Source: Ottelia alismoides | Lineage: Eukaryota; Streptophyta; Magnoliopsida; Alismatales; Hydrocharitaceae | Assembly: GCA_037367405.1 (NCBI GenBank) | Contig: JAZKJV010010619.1 | Coordinates: 186,001-250,000, forward strand | DNA length: 64,000 nucleotides | Direction: 5' to 3' | In this document: positions 1 to 9,900 of the stretch, piece by piece | Position numbering within the stretch: the first letter of the stretch is position 1 | Layout of the letters: each line of letters starts with the position of its first letter | The notes under the pieces: generated by a model | What the model was told of the DNA's origin: nothing | Databases searched by the model: none | What the model saw: only the letters and a program-made list of their open reading frames with translations | Made by a program: the position numbers and the translations under genes

Positions 1-2890
1 CGTAGTCGGGCCGAAATGGATCGTCAAAGACCATCTTCATTGATATTTCAATAAGAATTAAGAATGGTCGTATTTTTATTTTTTTACTTGGCAAGAAACC
101 AAGATCGAACTCAGGGACACGAGCCTCTCTCTTATTATCTAGATTTTTATCTATCTAATTAAGCGTTGAGTTAAAGAATCATAGGTCAAAGTATGCATGA
201 AGACACAACAATGCATTAAAGAAATAAACACTGCATTTTTTTATTTTCATCATGCAAATAAATGCAATGCGATGCAATTGGAAATATGCCCTAGGTCAAA
301 ATAATGAGCCAACTAAACAACAAGTTAATTTCAGTTTAAATGAGATGACAAACTTAATTTGATCAAGGCATAAATTAAGTAACAAGAGACACATAGCTAT
401 CAAAATAATACATCAAAATTAATGTGTCCATCATAAAAAATGATCAATGTCATTAGAAAGTTCAATCGAACAAGCTTTAAAATGAAACTGAAATCAACTC
501 AATTGATTTACAGGTGCTCAAGATATGCAATAAAGAAGACAAGGGCATAAATGAAAGAAAATATGAAAAGATAACTACAAACAGGTCCCTGTGAGGGACT
601 AAAATGTAAATATGAAAATATGAGTCCTTCCCTGTAAAATTACCCACACGCACAAGGGTATTTTTGCAATATAAAAAATCCGCGAGGGCATAACTGCAAA
701 ATACCCCAAGTACGCGTGTAATGTACGTGCTATCAAGACCTGTTTGTAAATTGGAGAAGAAGAGGTAGGGCTTATGCGCAAATTACCTAGATGGCACGTG
801 CGTATGCACGCGCCATCCAGGCTCGGAGACGTCCAGGCTCGGCAGAGGCTCGGGGGTGCTTCGGCTAGGTTCGGAGGCTGGCTCGGGCTCGATGTAGCTT
901 TGGCTAGGCTCAGGGGGCTCCAAGCCTGGCGGGTCGAGGGCGAAGGCTCGGTGCAGCTCTGGTATCGCCACGTGGCTGAGTGAGGTCCCATCCGATCACA
1001 ACGATTGGATAATGCTGTGCACATCTGCTAGAGTGATGTGGCTGCTTTTAAGCCATCAGATCTTAAGGATCTGACGGCTATTGTAAAGTCGGCCAAGGGA
1101 TACGTGGCTCAATGTTAGCCGTGAGATAGGCACCGCGATGTGCTATCCAACGATGCCTGTGCATCGTTGGTCATCTTCCTCAGCCGCAAGGATGGTGGCG
1201 CGTATGGAGCTCCGGTGAATGGCTCTGAGCGACTCCCCCGTCCTCCTTGTTCGTTGAGAGTCTGAGAAGACTCCTGAGAGTATCGCGAAGACGGTTGAAG
1301 CTCGGAGATGGCCTGAGGTGAAATAATGTCTCATGTCGATGAGGCGTAGTCGATGGCTGAAGAGGAGAACGGAGGCGGCTTTGATTTTCCGACCAGTGAA
1401 GTCTCGAGCATCTGCATGCGTTAGTGTGTAGCCGAAGCAGAGAGACGTGTGTGCGTGAATGGGATGTGAGCTCGGTGAGCGAAGAAGGCGGGAGCTCGAA
1501 GCTCCTCTGCCATGGAAGGCGGAGGAGATGGGTCGACGGTGGCTGAGGTTGCGAAGGGAGAGATTGGTGATCGGAGAAGCTCGCGTGGAAGGGTGATGTA
1601 TGGCGGAGCTCATGGAGTGAGCGATGAGGGTCGAGAAGAAGGAGAACGACCTAATTAATTTAAAGAAATCAAGAAAAAATGCAAGGGAAGAAGAAGGGGC
1701 TTTACCTGGTCGGAGATGGAGCGGAGGCTTGGGCTGGGGCTCGATTCGAACCCTGGGTCGTCGCTGGACACCTGCAGCCGGTTGGTGCAGCTCGAGCAGG
1801 ATTGGAGCTCCGCAACTCCGCCATGAACGGCGGAGGGTCGTCACCAGAAGGGCAGGTCGTCATCGCTCGATCCGCCATCTCCCTCTGTCACAGGAAGATG
1901 GCGAAGGGCTGGGCCTCCCTCCGAATAAAGGTGGATGGTGAATGCGGAGGAGGGGACAGCGTATTTATGGTTTGAAGGTGGCGGTTCCGATGAGCGGGGT
2001 CATGGGTTTCGTGGTCGAGCATGAGGCGAAGAGAGGGATTCGTGGGTAATGGAAATATGCGCGAGGATGAGGGATAATGGGGCACGGTCGTGGGGTGGTT
2101 AGAGAGTGGAAAAGATGGCTGGAGACGTGGGGAAATATGGAAGGGGCCAGCGTGTGCGAGAGATGGATAACGTGGTCTAGTGTCCTGATCGGAGGTAGAT
2201 GACAAAGCCCTAGCCGTTCGATCGTGAGATCCAACGGCTAGGGTTTGGGCGTTAAAGGGTGGTCAGGATGTGATCTGATGTGACGTTAACGAAGGGCGAT
2301 AAATGCGCCACGTGTTGAGAGCATGGGCCAGCGGAAGCAGGCGATCCAGATCAGGCTAGAGGATAGATATGAGGGTTGGAGGCTTAGGCGGCGATAGACG
2401 GTGGCGATTTAATGATCATACGGCCATCAGGCGGTTGAACAAGTGACACGTGGAGAGCTGGAGATGCGGCGCAGGCGAACTGTGCAGATGTGATCTGGTG
2501 GATGATCAGACGGCTGGGACTAAAGGAGGACGTGGAGGTACTCTGGCCGTTGGATCAAGAAGGGATCCAACGGCTGGAGATGGGGGCGGAAGAGACAAAG
2601 AGGGCGGGTCACATGGCTCACCCAGAACGGGCCACGTGGCCCAATCAGATTATTCCAAAGGAAAAGTTTATTTTTGAGGGTCTAAATGGTCGAATTTGAC
2701 AAAACTCAAAACATGAAGTTATAGATCTTGATGAGATCTACAAGTTTCATGTTCCAAAACTAGAGATGAGGTCAAACAAAGACTCAAAATATTTTTAAGG
2801 GTATTTTTAAGGCTAAAAATACCACAGATTTTAGTTTTGAGATTTTTTTTGTGGTTTTTAATTTATTCAAGACTCTGATAATTATAGGAC
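1..2890. repeat. Probable old LTR-type repeat fragment
   Basis: No gene is recognisable. Positions 1-770 are AT-rich. Positions 770-2,700 are GC-rich and repeat a loose motif like GATCCAACGGCT (near 1,070, 2,230, 2,503 and 2,561). Motifs of this kind (in the other orientation, near 39,190-39,280) also occur in the GC-rich middle of the solo LTR further along, so this looks like part of a large LTR. No TG/CA ends or target duplication were found. The open frames here (for example 1,143-1,844) have no family features. Confidence 0.35.
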
Positions 2891-2949
2891 ATTATCTAGA
2901 TTTTATTGAAAAAAGAATAAGCAAGGGGGTTAATAATGAAAAATAAAGA

Positions 2950-3083
2950 TGATGAAATCGAGCTTCATCAGATATATGAATGAATATACCCGGTGACATT
3001 CCAAAAAAAGTAAAAAAAAATATGGGAGATATAGGTCCCGGTGCGTGAAAAATTACATACACCAGGGTGCACACTTCCCATCC
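2950..3083. repeat. Half foldback unit (right arm only)
   Basis: This matches the right arm of the unit at 3,137-3,511: a GAATATAC-TGACATTCCAAAAAA-type stretch, then a GATATAGG segment, then a GTGCGTGAAAAATTACAT block and a GTGCACACTTCCCATCC end. The left arm is missing. A (TA)n run then a (GA)n run (3,084-3,134) follow directly. Confidence 0.6.
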
Positions 3084-3136
<53 letters not shown>

Positions 3137-3511
3137 GGGGAGCTTGCACCAAGGTGCATGTAATTTTACATGCACTGGAGCTTATATCTTCCACATTTTT
3201 TTACTTTTTTGAAAAATATCACCATGTATATTCATCTATATATCCCTCCAATATGCCATTCGAATTTCATCAGAAATAGAGACTCCTATGACCTCCATGT
3301 AGAACAGGTAATTTTAACGGTCTTAGAATTGTTGTAATCGACCTGTTCTAGATGGAGGGCATATGAGTCTCTGTTTCTGACGAAATTCGAATGACATATT
3401 AAAAGAATATATAAATGAACATACATGGTGGTATTTTCCAAAAAAGTAAAAAATGTGGAGATATAAGCCTCAGTGCATGTAAAATTACATGCACCTTGGT
3501 GCAAGCTCCCC
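3137..3511. repeat. Foldback unit B (375 bp)
   Basis: The two ends are exact inverted copies over at least 27 bp (left end GGGGAGCTTGCACCAAGG, right end CCTTGGTGCAAGCTCCCC). Pairing continues imperfectly along both arms to a loop near 3,305-3,345. Each end also contains its own small palindrome, GCATGTAATTTTACATGC. Flanks are (GA)n on the left and TA/CA repeat (3,518-3,557) on the right. Confidence 0.85.
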
Positions 3512-3557
3512 ATCCTCATATATATATACACACACACACACACACATATATATATAT

Positions 3558-3944
3558 GGGAAAAAGGGAGTATGTACCAACGTGCATGTAATTTTACATG
3601 CACCGAGATTTATATCTTCCACGTTTTTTATATTTTTTAAAAAATATCACCATGTATATTCATTCCCATATCCCTCCTATACGTCATTCCAATTTCACCA
3701 AAAATAGAGACTCACATGCCTTCCATCTAGAACAGGTAATTTTAACGATTTTAAATTGTTATAATCGACCTGTTCTAGATGGAGGGCATATGAGTATCAA
3801 TTTTTGACGAAATTCGAATAGCATAATGGAGGGATATATAGATGAATATAAATGATGATATTTTCCAAAAAAGTAGAAAAATATGGAAGATATAAGCCTG
3901 ATGCATGTAAAATTACATGCACCTGGGTGCATGCTCCCCATCCC
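3558..3944. repeat. Foldback unit C (387 bp)
   Basis: A relative of unit B: arms share the GTAATTTTACATGCAC block, the AGAGACTC core and the CTAGAACAGGTAATTTTAAC loop-side sequence. The left end has diverged (GGGAAAAAGGGAGTATG). It is flanked by TA repeat on the left and by (TA)n then (GA)n (3,945-3,978) on the right. Confidence 0.8.
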
Positions 3945-3978
<34 letters not shown>

Positions 3979-3979
<1 letters not shown>

Positions 3980-4145
3980 GAGTGAACCTATGAGAGCAAA
4001 AAGTTATGAGAGCATAAGAGGAATGATTCTACACCACATGATTCTATTTTCTCTCTCATGGTCTTCTCTCTCATGGGGTGAATCATGTGGTGCGGAATCA
4101 CTCCTCTCATGCTCTCACAATTTTTTGCTCTCATAGGATCACTCC
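3979..4145. repeat. Short unrelated foldback element (167 bp)
   Basis: The ends GGAGTGAACCTATGAGAGCA and its inverse copy at 4,126-4,145 match at 19 of 20 positions, and the arms go on pairing inward through AGAGCATAAGAGGAATGATTC. It shares no core with its neighbours, so it belongs to another family. It abuts a (GA)n tract on the left and a (TATG)n tract (4,146-4,178) on the right. Confidence 0.75.
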
Positions 4146-4177
<32 letters not shown>

Positions 4178-4178
4178 G

Positions 4179-4500
4179 CGGAAAATGTGTATGCTCCTTA
4201 GGGGGAGCGAACTTAACTTCCCCCGCCTCATTTTCCATGTATTTTTTTATTTTTTTTTAAAAATAAAAATCGTGTAAACTTATTAAATCCCTATATTATG
4301 TCATTAAAATTTTATGTGAAACGGAGACTCTTATGTCCTCCATCCAAACGAGGCCGATTTAAAAAATCATGTGACCATTAAAAATGACATAATATAGGGA
4401 TATAGTGATGAATATTCATATAAGATATTTTTTTTTAAAAATAACAATAGAGAAAATAGGGCGGGGGGAGCTAAGTTAGCAGCCCCCAAGGGGGAGCCCA
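4179..4500. repeat. Foldback unit E
   Basis: Left arm has a CTTAGGGGGAGCGAACTTAA block and right arm the inverse GGGGGAGCTAAGTTAGCAG and CCCAAGGGGGAGCCC. The inner arms read GTGAAACGGAGACTC and ATGACATAATATAGGGATA. Pairing is less perfect than in units B and G. A half unit (right arm, about 4,511-4,592) follows. Confidence 0.7.
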
Positions 4501-4598
4501 TGTATATATACATGGTGATATTTTTTCAAAAAATTTAAAAATTGTGAAAAATAGGACGGGGCATGTGGGGCAGCCTCATGCAGCCCATAATATATATA

Positions 4599-4967
4599 GG
4601 GAAATGGTGTTGCCCCTTAGGGGAAGCCAACATGGCTGCCCCCACCCCATTTATCGCAAAATCTTTTTATTTTTTTTGAAAAATCACCATGTATATTCAT
4701 CCCTATATCCCTCCTATATGTCGTTCGAATTTCGTCAGAAACAGAGACTCCTACGGCCTCTATCCAGACAGGATCGATTTAAAAAATCCTATGACCGTTA
4801 AAAAAATGACGTCTAGATGGAGGTCATAGGAGTCTCTGTTTCTGACGAAATTTGAATGACATATAAGGGGTATATAGATGAATATTTTTCAAAAAAATAA
4901 AAATTTACCCTAAAATGGGGCGGGGCAGCCATGTTGGCTGTCCCCAGGGGACATCCCCATCAACCCC
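4599..4967. repeat. Foldback unit F (369 bp)
   Basis: Starts GGGAAATGGTGTTGCCCC and ends GGGGACATCCCCATCAACCCC. The inner arms, TTCGTCAGAAACAGAGACTC and GAGTCTCTGTTTCTGACGAA, are exact inverse copies over 20 bp. TA-rich tracts flank both sides. Confidence 0.8.
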
Positions 4968-4975
4968 ATATATAT

Positions 4976-5356
4976 GGGTAAAATGGGGCTGCCCCTTGAG
5001 GGGGAGCTAACTTGGCTCCCCCACCTCATTTTCCCCTTTCTTTTATTTTTTGAAAATTTCTTCTGTGGATTTTCATCAATATATCCCTATATTATGCTAT
5101 TAAAATTATGTGCGAAACAGAGACTCATACGACCTCCATCCAGACGTTGTCGTTTTTAACAATTTTGTTACCGTTAAAAAATGACTGACTGGATGGAGGC
5201 CGTAGGAGTCTTTATTTCACACGAAATTTTAATTGCATAATATAAAGATATAGTGATGAATATTCACGGAAGAAATTTTCAAAAAAAATAATAAATGGGA
5301 GAAAAAGCGCGGGGGAGCCACGTTAGCTCCCCTCAAGGGGGCAGCCACATTAACCC
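4976..5356. repeat. Foldback unit G (381 bp)
   Basis: Starts GGGTAAAATGGGGCTGCC and ends GGCAGCCACATTAACCC. Each terminus contains a local hairpin of the type GGGGGAGC..GCTCCCCC. The core AACAGAGACTCATACGACC is present, with its partial inverse on the right arm. TA runs lie on both sides. Confidence 0.8.
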
Positions 5357-5364
5357 TATATATA

Positions 5365-5739
5365 GGTTGCCCCTTGAGGGGGAGCTAACTTGGCTCCCCC
5401 CTCCCATTTCTCCCATTTTTTATTTTTTTTTTGAAAATTTCTTCTGTAGATTTTCATCAATATATCTCTATATTATGCTATTAAATTTTCGTGCGAAACA
5501 GAGACTCATACGGCATCCATCCAGACGGGGTCATTTTTAGCAATTATTTTACCGTTAAAAAATGGCTGTCTGGATGGAGGCTATAGAAGTCTCTGTTTCA
5601 CATGATATTTAATAGCATAATATAGGGATATAGTGATGAATATTCACGGAAGAAATTTTCAAAAAAAATAAAAAAATTTGGGAAAATGAGGTGGGGGGAG
5701 CCGAGTTAGCTCCCTCTTAGGGGCATCCACATTAAACCC
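5365..5739. repeat. Foldback unit H (375 bp)
   Basis: The closest copy of unit G: GCCCCTTGAGGGGGAGCTAA at the left end and GTTAGCTCCCTCTTAGGGGC at the right, with the AACAGAGACTCATACGGC core. TA-rich sequence separates it from its neighbours. Confidence 0.8.
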
Positions 5740-5751
5740 TATATATATTAT

Positions 5752-6006
5752 GGGTTGTATGAGGCTGCCCGCATGCCCCATCCCATTTTCACAATTTTTT
5801 TCTTATATTTTTGAAAATTATCACCATGTATATTAATCTATGTATCCCTCTTATATGCCAATTCATACAGTCATTTTTTTAACGGTCTGTTTCTGATGAA
5901 ATTCGAATGGCGTATATGAGGGATATAGGGTGAATATATGTGGTGATATTTTTCCAAAAAAATAAAACAATTTGTGAAAAATGTGGTGGGGGTAACCCTA
6001 TTTTCC
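5752..6006. repeat. Foldback unit I, internally deleted
   Basis: Retains both terminal zones (GAGGCTGCCCGCATGCCCC on the left; GGTGGGGGTAACCC on the right) and inverse AT-rich arms, but most of the left inner core is lost near 5,860-5,885. The right inner arm still reads GTCTGTTTCTGATGAAATTC. Confidence 0.65.
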
Positions 6007-6009
6007 CTA

Positions 6010-6262
6010 TATATATAGTTGTGCCTCTCTGAGATATTGCAATAATAGTTATGTATTTCTTTTTTTTGCAATAACGGATATTGCATCCCTATCTTCTTGT
6101 AAAGTTCACAGTTCCGTCTTTAGTAAAGTAAAAAATGGATTAGTTGTTTTTAGGGAAGAACTGAATTGTGAATTTGCAAAAAAATGGAAATACAACTGAT
6201 TAAAAAAAGAAAAGGACATAACTGACATAACAATATTTTAGAGGCGTACATCTGATAAAATC
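6010..6262. repeat. Decayed relative of the 273-bp foldback element
   Basis: The left side reads TTGTGCCTCTCTGAGATATT and the right end CTGATAAAATCCC. Both match the ends of the intact foldback element at 28,772-29,044. The arms are much diverged. It lies about 500 bp upstream of the IPCS TATA region. Confidence 0.5.
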
Positions 6263-6775
6263 CCTAGATTTAAATCTACCTTATCACAATGATTCTAAAT
6301 TAATAAATATGCATGTTTCTTTCCCAACATTCAAAGATTTGAAGTCATAGTCTTTATGCTTCCCCGCTCATATTGCTATAAATCTTCGGCTCCTCATTTG
6401 CACATGTAACCACCAAATGCACCTTCCTTTTTTTGCCCCTACATTTTCAAGAGATTGCCGACCACAGTTTTTGAATATTAGATTTTGCTATGGATTGTAA
6501 ATCTAATTACAATATCGCTGAAGTACAGTAACGAGAGAGAATAGCTCAAACTCCGGGAGGATTTTTGCAAATAACCAATAAAAAACCGGAACCATTACGC
6601 GGACGGCCCATCGGCGAAGTAAACGGGTCCACGTTCTCCACACCCACAACGGTCCTCCTCCCATCGAATGGCATCATCGTAATTAATCCCATCTCCCGCC
6701 CTCGTTTCCGAAGCCTATCCCCCGGTTCAAAATCGACGGACCCCTCTCAAAGCCCAGAACGCGGGGCTCGCTTCC

Positions 6776-6792
6776 CATATATATATATATAG
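6776..6792 (+). promoter_or_regulatory. TATA-type core promoter of IPCS
   Basis: An alternating TA run lies about 150 bp upstream of the IPCS start codon and is followed by a GA-rich leader (6,819-6,833). The position suits a TATA box, but simple TA repeats are common in this window, so the assignment is inferred from location. Confidence 0.45.
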
Positions 6793-6922
6793 TTCACACG
6801 CTCCCGAATCGCGAGGGGGAGAGAGAGAGAGCGCAACGAACGAACCCCTTCTCCGGTCACGGGAGCGTCGTGGTCTCCAATTAGGGCTCCGATCTCTCCT
6901 CGGCGAAATCGGGATTTGTGAT

Positions 6923-6940
6923 ATGGCCGCGAGGAGATGA
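6923..6940 (+). promoter_or_regulatory. Short upstream ORF overlapping the IPCS start
   Basis: A five-codon frame (MAARR) begins 14 bases before the IPCS ATG. Its stop codon TGA overlaps that ATG as ATGA. This geometry could lower initiation at the main start or feed it by re-initiation. That role is inference; the overlap itself is visible. Confidence 0.6.
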
Positions 6941-9900
6941 CGCTCTACGTCGCGCGCGAGGCCTCCAAGGTTCGTCTCCTCCTCCTCGTCTGTTGCAGTT
7001 TCGATTGCCTGTGTTGTTGATCGTTGTGGATTCGATTTTGTTTTGCGTTGGGGAAGGTATGGAAGAGGGTTGCGACGGAGACGGCAGCGGAGATGAAGCT
7101 TCTGATGGAGAAATGGAGGCTCCTGCTCGCCGGATTGGTCTTCCAGGTTCGGATTTGTACGAAAGATCGAATCTTTTGGGATTACGTGGCTGGTAACATG
7201 ATGTATCGATTCGTAATGTGTGAATTGTTCATGATGGGGTTCCACTAGCTAAGAAGTTTTGGTATTGTACGTGGTCGACTTTCTTTCTCTGCTGGCTCTC
7301 CATTAAATAGGTGACAGAGACCGGGAAAATGAATGGTAGGATTCGAGGCATTGGGTTGACTTGTTGGAATCTATATATGGAGGGAAAAGACTGGTTGGGA
7401 ATTTCAGAAGGGGGGCGTTTCTTTACCTTTGGAAGTGGACCCCTTTTTCTGTATGCATTAGTGATTTAATTGAATGCTTGTACATGCTTGATTCCTTCGG
7501 ATTTCCCCCAGATTTTCTTTTCTCCCATGCTTCTCCCACGTGCCTAGGAGTGTAGGCTTCTTTATGTCCAGAGAAATCTTTTCATGGAACTACTTCGTAG
7601 AAAGGAGGGAATGCATAGGTATCGCATCTATAAAACATAATTATCCTAGGCATTTTTTGTTATGTATTGACGTCTCTTTAAAAGGCTGCTTGCTTCGGAT
7701 TTCTTCACACAGCAGCAACAGCATGAGAAGCCACCTTTTTAGCTTCATTTGGATTTCTTCCTGAAACACGTCAGCACTAGCAGGGGAAATTTAAAACCAA
7801 AGCCTTCTCATGCCTACCTATGGGCGCATAACAAAAAAACTCATGGCCCGACGAAAAGAAATCAATTTTTGCTCATCATCCACGTCATAACCGGAGCCAA
7901 AGCGTGGAGAATTAAATGATCCCGGCCGCTTGGTTGAATTACTCATCCATCATTCATAGTATAGTAGATAGCCCTTTTGAATGAAATAACTAGCGCCTTT
8001 CGGCGGCCAAACTTTCAACTCAAGCCGAAAACAATGCTCTATTGAAGCTTGGAGGATTGCTTAATTGACCATGGAACAATATTGCTACTGCTGAAACATG
8101 GAAGAATTGAAATCAGAGATCAAAACACTATGATGAACTGCCTAAACGAGAATTCTTGAACGGCATTCGAACAAGAAACGGAGGGTGGAGAACACTGAGA
8201 GTGATCCGATTCAATCCAGCAAGAAGTCATTCCCTCTTGCTACCTTCGTATAAAAGGTCCATTATGCTAGGGCTCAGGGCTCAATTGAAAAGAGAGGAAG
8301 CGCTCTTCCTTCCACCCACTTGTCTATGTATGAATGAGAGAGACCCTGAAAAATAGCAAGAGCAGCTTGCTCCTACAACAAAGAAAGCCAAGGACTAGTT
8401 TTCGAAGGCTTCCCCGAGTGAAGAAGATGGCTGGGAGAGTAATTTTTCTTTCGAGAAATTAAGAGAATGGTTCTTCTGTTTTTGCGTAGGAGGTGGAAGT
8501 GTCGAAGTTTGGGTAGAATAAAATGGATGGATTTTGTATTTTCACTGGGCAGTTGGGTAAGTACATGCGTGAATTACCACCTAAGATTTGCGCCATCCGT
8601 ACTCATTAATAGCAAATAAAGCCGCATCCTTTTGCACCCATGTGTACATGGTTGTTGTCAGTCTGTCAAGCATGTGATTGCTTCTTATTTACTGTTCCTG
8701 ACCGATCTGCCATTTTTGGTGCAGTCAAGACCAGCTGCTGTAAGAACACAGCAGGATTATTGTGTCCTAGTCAGTAGTCTGAGCAATGGCCAGGACAGTA
8801 ATCTTGGATGCATTGTTTTGTTCAATAAAGCATGGGTTTTCTATATCATTGATGATTTATTTTCTCTTCTCCTGTTTAACAGGGCGGGGAATGTGAGGAA
8901 TTTGTGCGTATCTTAAGAATGTCTCAAGATTAAAGTTCCCTTAGAAAGAAATAGAACTTGTTTGGAGAGCACCTCTTTAGTGTTATGACCTATGAGTTTG
9001 GAATGATACAAAAAATTACGAGCTTTCAGACAAATTCTGTGAAATATAGAGTTATTCTTGTCCTATATGCAGTTCATTGTGATCCCTATTATGCAACGGA
9101 CCTCGTGAGATTGAGGGATGAATGGAATAGGAGATAAGGTGGGCACAACCAGGGCTAGGGTTTTCTCAAACTTCTTCTACTTTATATTATTGTATTCATG
9201 AAAATATTTAGAATATATAGAAGCGCTATGCAGACTCTTGCAAACAAAGGTTAGACATTTTTACACGTTGAATTGTATGATTAGATAAAATGAAGGGTTT
9301 TCACTACTTGTGTCATTCTTAACTTCTGCAATATTAGTTGTGTCATTGACTTCTTGCTCCGTTATCACCGAGTTAAGATGGGCACTCCTAAAAGACTAAA
9401 CCTATGAACTTGAAATAATCTAAATCGGACTTAAAGATCAATCGATTTTTTTGTAATAGGACCAACTAGCATTATTAATCCTGGTTGTGGATCTGTTGTT
9501 GTTTAACAAAAGAAAACACTAATTGTGCTTACCACAACGGTCTATTTTGCTTTCAACGTTTTGTATATAAAGCTGTGATGGGAAGGTTTTAGTCATTTCA
9601 TATAATATATTAAGAATACAAAATGTAAAACCTTGTAAATGTATATGCACAAAAAAGATATTTATTATATATAAATAAAAGTAATGCTTTTTAGAGCTCA
9701 CCCTCAGTTTGAGGAAAGGTTGCACAAAGCAATTAAAGTTGTTTATCAGGAGAAAGTTTTATCTTTGTATGTAGACCGAGATTTGACCCCCAACAAGAAT
9801 CAATTCCATTCAAATGTATACTTTGTTTTGGAAGGGTTTTATTTATAATGAACTTGAAAGTTATTACCCATGGACACATTTGTAAATTTGCACCCACTTA

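Larger units (their letters stand above)
2950..6006. repeat. Cluster of palindromic MITE-like elements in TA-rich microsatellite
   Basis: At least seven related foldback units, two half units and one unrelated foldback lie end to end. Each related unit is about 370-390 bp, is a long inverted repeat, and is bounded by (TA)n, (GA)n, (CA)n or (TATG)n tracts. All related units share an inner block near the loop resembling AACAGAGACTCCTATG followed by CCTCCATC, present on both arms in inverse orientation. Their outer ends differ: units at 3,137 and 3,558 begin with versions of GGGGAGCTTGCACC, while those from 4,179 on carry CCCCTTGAGGGGGAGC-type ends. The setting resembles rice Micron MITEs, which sit in (TA)n; that link is inference. 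Confidence 0.85.

Noticed and set aside
1143..1844. 233-codon - strand frame
   Set aside because: No domain or splice pattern; Arg/Ser-rich composition in repeat DNA. Not called as a gene.
2892..4136. Several frames with Tyr-Ile or Arg-Glu runs
   Set aside because: They are translations of TA and GA microsatellites and foldback arms.
6727..7245. 172-codon - strand frame over the IPCS start
   Set aside because: It is antisense to exons 1 and 2 of IPCS, has no family features, and is an effect of GC-rich leader sequence.
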